Shown piece by piece: positions 60,982 to 64,000 of a stretch of 64,000 nucleotides of DNA. Each line of letters opens with the position of its first letter. Positions within the stretch are counted from its first letter, which is position 1. Source of the DNA: Neelides folsomi (taxonomy: Eukaryota; Arthropoda; Collembola; Neelipleona; Neelidae); the NCBI GenBank assembly GCA_034687125.1, contig JAQGBZ010000032.1, positions 248,001-312,000 of the forward strand, written 5' to 3'. The position numbers were made by a program, and so were the translations under genes. Below the pieces are notes generated by a model. That model was not told where the DNA came from and did no database searches. It saw nothing but the letters and a program-made list of their open reading frames with translations.

Positions 60982-61947
60982 ATGAGTTCGTTTTTTGACG
61001 AAGAAGGAGACCCAGACATTGAATACCAGACCGAAGATGATTTTTCATTCGAAATATTAAGAAAACTTCATCCATTTCATGTAGAAGCTAAACAAATTAA
61101 TTTTAATGACAAAGACCGTCTTGACAAAATCTTCAAAGAATTGCTTGCTGAAATAGAAAAGGGAAGTTCATTTCGTCCGATTAATCTGCCAATCAATTTG
61201 CATGAAGAATCAAACTTCCAACCAAGTTCTTCAAAGTTAAAAATTAATTTTGAAGGCCATAAGATAAAGACCAAATTACAGAATACTGATGGCGATGACA
61301 TTGAACAGGATCAACCTCCTTCTGTCTTTATGAAATGGAAAAAACCTAAATTGGATACACGTTATTCAAAAGAAAAAGAAACCACAGAAAATTCTGAAGA
61401 CTTGTCGTTAGAATCCGATAAATCTGATTACTTTCACACTCCAGATCCAAGACCATCAAAATCAAAGTAAAAACATACAAATAGAGTAGATTCCTTAAAC
61501 ATAACTACTTTTTATACTTATATGTCAATGTTAAAGCTTAATAATTTATTATTGATAGGATTTTATTGGAATTTTTTTAGAGAAAAGTCAAAATTGGTGT
61601 ATTCCTGTCTCTACTCTAAATTGTCAACAAGGAAGAATAAGAAGTGGGAGGACGATGGATATTTATTTGTCACTGATGGACAGCATCTTACACTCAAGGT
61701 GACTCTTATTCTAGAAAAAATTCTTAGAATTTTACGAGATTCACTTTTAATAGCCAATCGATAATTTAAAATTAAATGTCGATATTTTAAATGATAGGAT
61801 CAAGAAGGCAAAGTGGTGACTGTGTCAAATAATTACAAGTTCGCCGAAGATGTCAATGGTTCTTATTTAGATAATGGAATAATTCTAAAAGTTAGTAGTA
61901 AGGAAATTCTTGTTGGTGATATAATTAAAGAACCCAACTTTTATTAA
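60982..61947 (+). CDS. DUF2439-domain protein (RAD54B N-terminus/ZGRF1/Mte1-like), complete, 3 exons
   Basis: Exons 60982-61466, 61581-61698 and 61798-61947 give 250 residues. The first ~165 residues are acidic and low in hydrophobics (MSSFFDEEGDPDIEYQTEDD). The C-terminal ~85 residues form the domain: KSKLVYSCLYSKLSTRKNKK, WEDDGYLFVTDGQHLTLKDQ, EGKVV, then a glycine-poor end KVSSKEILVGDIIKEPNFY. The (Y/S)C-xx-S-(T/K)KKxKKWE(D/G)D core and LxLxDxEGK are characteristic of DUF2439, found at the N terminus of RAD54B and ZGRF1 and in the yeast recombination factors Mte1 and Dbl2. Those proteins act with helicases at recombination intermediates. Here the domain ends the protein and no SNF2 helicase part follows before the convergent TATDN1 gene. 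It is either a stand-alone adaptor or a split RAD54B. Domain identity is fairly firm; function is inferred. Confidence 0.78.
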
Positions 61948-62626
61948 GCAATATTTATTATTTTAATATTTTTGTATTTCGTTTGCTCAATTTTAACAAT
62001 TTGACTTATAAAATTAACGCTAACTAAATTCTATCATTTTCGATTCAGTTAGGACTTATTAATGTGCGATTTATTAATTTTTTATTGGATTTGTTTATTT
62101 GTCATCAGTTGATTAATCATTACCTATAAAATATGTATTTACCATTATAGCATGTTACGAGAGCACAAATTATTTATTGCTTATTATTCAAATTATTCTA
62201 CTCTATTTGATATTTAAAGCAGTTTGTCATTGGTTAGTTATATTTAAATTCTTTCACAATAAATACAATTCTTTTTAAAAGTACACAAAACATGGCCTAT
62301 ATGTTTAAAAACAGTTTTAAAATTTTTTGAATTAAGTTAATTATCAAAATTTAGAAATATCACACTCGCAATCGAGGTCAATAAATATATATTGTTTTTA
62401 ATTTTATACAGAATTTTTTACTCTACATGTATGTATTTTGATTGTCTATAATGATGAAAAACGGAAGTAATATAGTAACGGAAGTAACTTTACATGTGTT
62501 ATACATATTTTGCACAAAGCAATGGCACAAAACATTGATGATCAATAAATTAATAACAATTCTTGTAAAACTGTGATGTGATTTTTGATCCATTTTCAAT
62601 GAATGAAATGAATCAGAATTTAAAGG
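61948..62626. other. Convergent 3' intergenic region
   Basis: AT-rich DNA between the stops of the DUF2439 gene and TATDN1. The short direct repeat ACGGAAGTAA occurs twice near 62460-62490. There is no SNF2 helicase coding sequence here. An AATAAA occurs near 62258 and TTTATT occurs at several points. Nothing else is seen. Confidence 0.5.
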
Positions 62627-63830
62627 CTATGATTGAAGCCCGAATAATTTAACTGCATTATATGTCGTGGACATTGCGACTTCTTCTGGTGGTTTGTTCA
62701 TTAAGTTTGAAATCATCTCAAGTGTAGCTGGGAGAGAACAAGGTTCATTCCGTTGGAATGAGCAGTGCCGGTTCAAATAATTTAATGATCTGACAAAATA
62801 ATTAATCCAATTATTTCATAGTTTATGAGTTTCTCTTTATGATTATAATTATAATTTCATTGTTTCATCCTACCTCGGAGTAAGAATTTCCTTAATATCA
62901 GCTGCCAATTTGGCAGATCGAGTATTTGGAAACATGAAAGGAGCATCAGTTTCAAGGAGAAGGCGATCAATTGGAATTATGTTGTCAGTTAACAATTTTC
63001 TCACTCCATCATCCCCTTTGTCTTTCCAAACGTATCCTAAATTCAATTGTCAAAATTACAAACAGCAAACAAGATTTATTATATAATTCGTTATATTACA
63101 ACATTAGTAAATTGCATAGTAAACTTAAGTTCAATTCTCACCTGTAATTCCAATATAAAGACCCAAATCTAAATAAGCTTTTGCTTGGTCAACTGTTCCA
63201 GTAAAACAATGGAGAACAGAAGGCGGAAGTTTATCAACGTATTTTTTTAAAATCCCCATCATTTCTTCATGGGCATCTCTCTCGTGCAAAAACATTGGTT
63301 TTTTCTTTTCACAAGCAATGACAACTTGTTTCTCAAATACTTCAAGTTGAGTTTCCGGTGGAGAAAAATTCCTATTAAAATCAAGTCCACATTCCCCAAT
63401 TGCCACACATTCAGGATTTAAAAGCAGAGCTTGAATGTCTTCTCCGGTTCCTTCCTCCCAACTTTTTGCATCATGTGGATGAACTCCTATGATCAACAAA
63501 TCAAAACCATTGTATTAATAATAACATCTGCATATAAATTAATCAACTGATCGACAAATAACTAAATCACAATAATGATTATTATATTGAGATTTTATTA
63601 ATTATCATACCGGCTGTAGAGAAAAGAATGTCTGGAAAAAGTCTTGTAAGTCTGAGGGCTTCTTTACTCACTGACACATTCGTCCCAGTTACCATAATTT
63701 TCTGTACTCCGGATTCTTTCGCTCTTTGGACAACTGAATCGATGTCTCTTGAGAATTTCTTGTTGGTCAGATTTGCACCAATGTCCACTATGATGTAACT
63801 GTCTGACATATCACGCGATGGCCCTGACAT
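62627..63830 (-). CDS. TATDN1: TatD-family deoxyribonuclease TATDN1, complete, 4 exons
   Basis: A metal-dependent DNase with a TIM-barrel fold, linked to DNA fragmentation and chromosome segregation. Exons (minus): 63830-63611, 63486-63142, 63036-62874, 62789-62627, giving 296 residues (human about 297). Metal and active-site motifs are in order: IVDIGANLTNKKF (N-terminal Asp; the HxH of bacterial TatD is absent, as usual in TATDN1), STAGVHPHDAKSW, the metal-bridging Glu in AIGECGLDFNR, MFLHERDA, VLHCFTGT, and the final Asp in LLLETDAPFM. The C terminus matches the family (NRHCSFQRNEPCSLPATLE). The start is the first ATG; a second at MSDSYIIVDIG seven residues on is also possible. Head on the right edge, convergent with the DUF2439 gene. 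Confidence 0.96.
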
Positions 63831-64000
63831 TCTAATGAATCTTGAATATTGAAATGATGACTTGAAGAAAGCTGACTAGAAGAGTTTAAAAACCCTATAT
63901 AAATTAAGCTGTATATAACTTAAAAGTTAAATAAGTTTAAAGTAAATAGGGTTTAAATAATGGAGTTTGAAAACCACACCCGAGTGTTCGCAGTTGAAAG
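63831..64000. promoter_or_regulatory. TATDN1 upstream region
   Basis: 170 bases upstream of the TATDN1 start (minus). AT-rich with no clear TATA box. Another divergent gene may begin beyond the right edge; this cannot be seen. Confidence 0.3.

Overview
This is nuclear DNA from an animal, most likely an arthropod. Every recognisable gene is split by spliceosomal introns, most of them about 60 to 400 bases with AT-rich interiors. The proteins are metazoan types (a KDM1A/LSD1 demethylase, RMI1, a USF3-like bHLH protein, PSAT, TATDN1, a secreted WAP-like protein), and a Tc1/mariner-group transposon is present. I cannot name the species. A small crustacean is a guess from general style only.

Layout. 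Positions 1 to about 39,580 hold no gene I can recognise. The region is a mosaic of GC-richer and AT-rich non-coding DNA with one MITE-like element (6884-7071), one foldback element (31156-31718), and a few hairpins and palindromes. Because the LSD1 gene on the minus strand breaks off at 39,582 in the middle of its amine-oxidase domain, this whole stretch is best read as part of one giant LSD1 intron of at least 39.5 kb, although a misjoin or gene break cannot be excluded.

The right-hand 24 kb is gene dense. In order: LSD1 (minus, 5' two thirds), a shared head-to-head promoter, RMI1 (plus, 7 exons, including a GC-AG intron), a secreted cysteine-rich protein with a C-terminal WAP-like module (minus, 5 exons, all introns phase 1, one intron carrying a decayed transposon), a large USF3-like bHLH protein (minus, 3 exons), a 66-residue unknown protein (plus, divergent from USF3), phosphoserine aminotransferase (plus, 5 exons), a 250-residue protein ending in a RAD54B/ZGRF1-type DUF2439 domain (plus, 3 exons), and TATDN1 (minus, 4 exons). 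I rebuilt exon boundaries by hand from GT/GC-AG sites, phase and family alignment. Each of the complete models closes in frame from ATG to stop.

There is no operon and no single pathway here. Several neighbours act on DNA or chromatin (LSD1, RMI1, DUF2439 protein, TATDN1), which may be coincidence. The main points of interest are the giant intron with weak flanking donors, the transposon insertion that fills a formerly ~100-base intron, the stand-alone DUF2439 protein, the unusual WAP module with its first loop expanded, the conserved C-terminal motif in the bHLH protein, and the possible alternative last exons of the small unknown gene. I found no clearly new multi-gene system.
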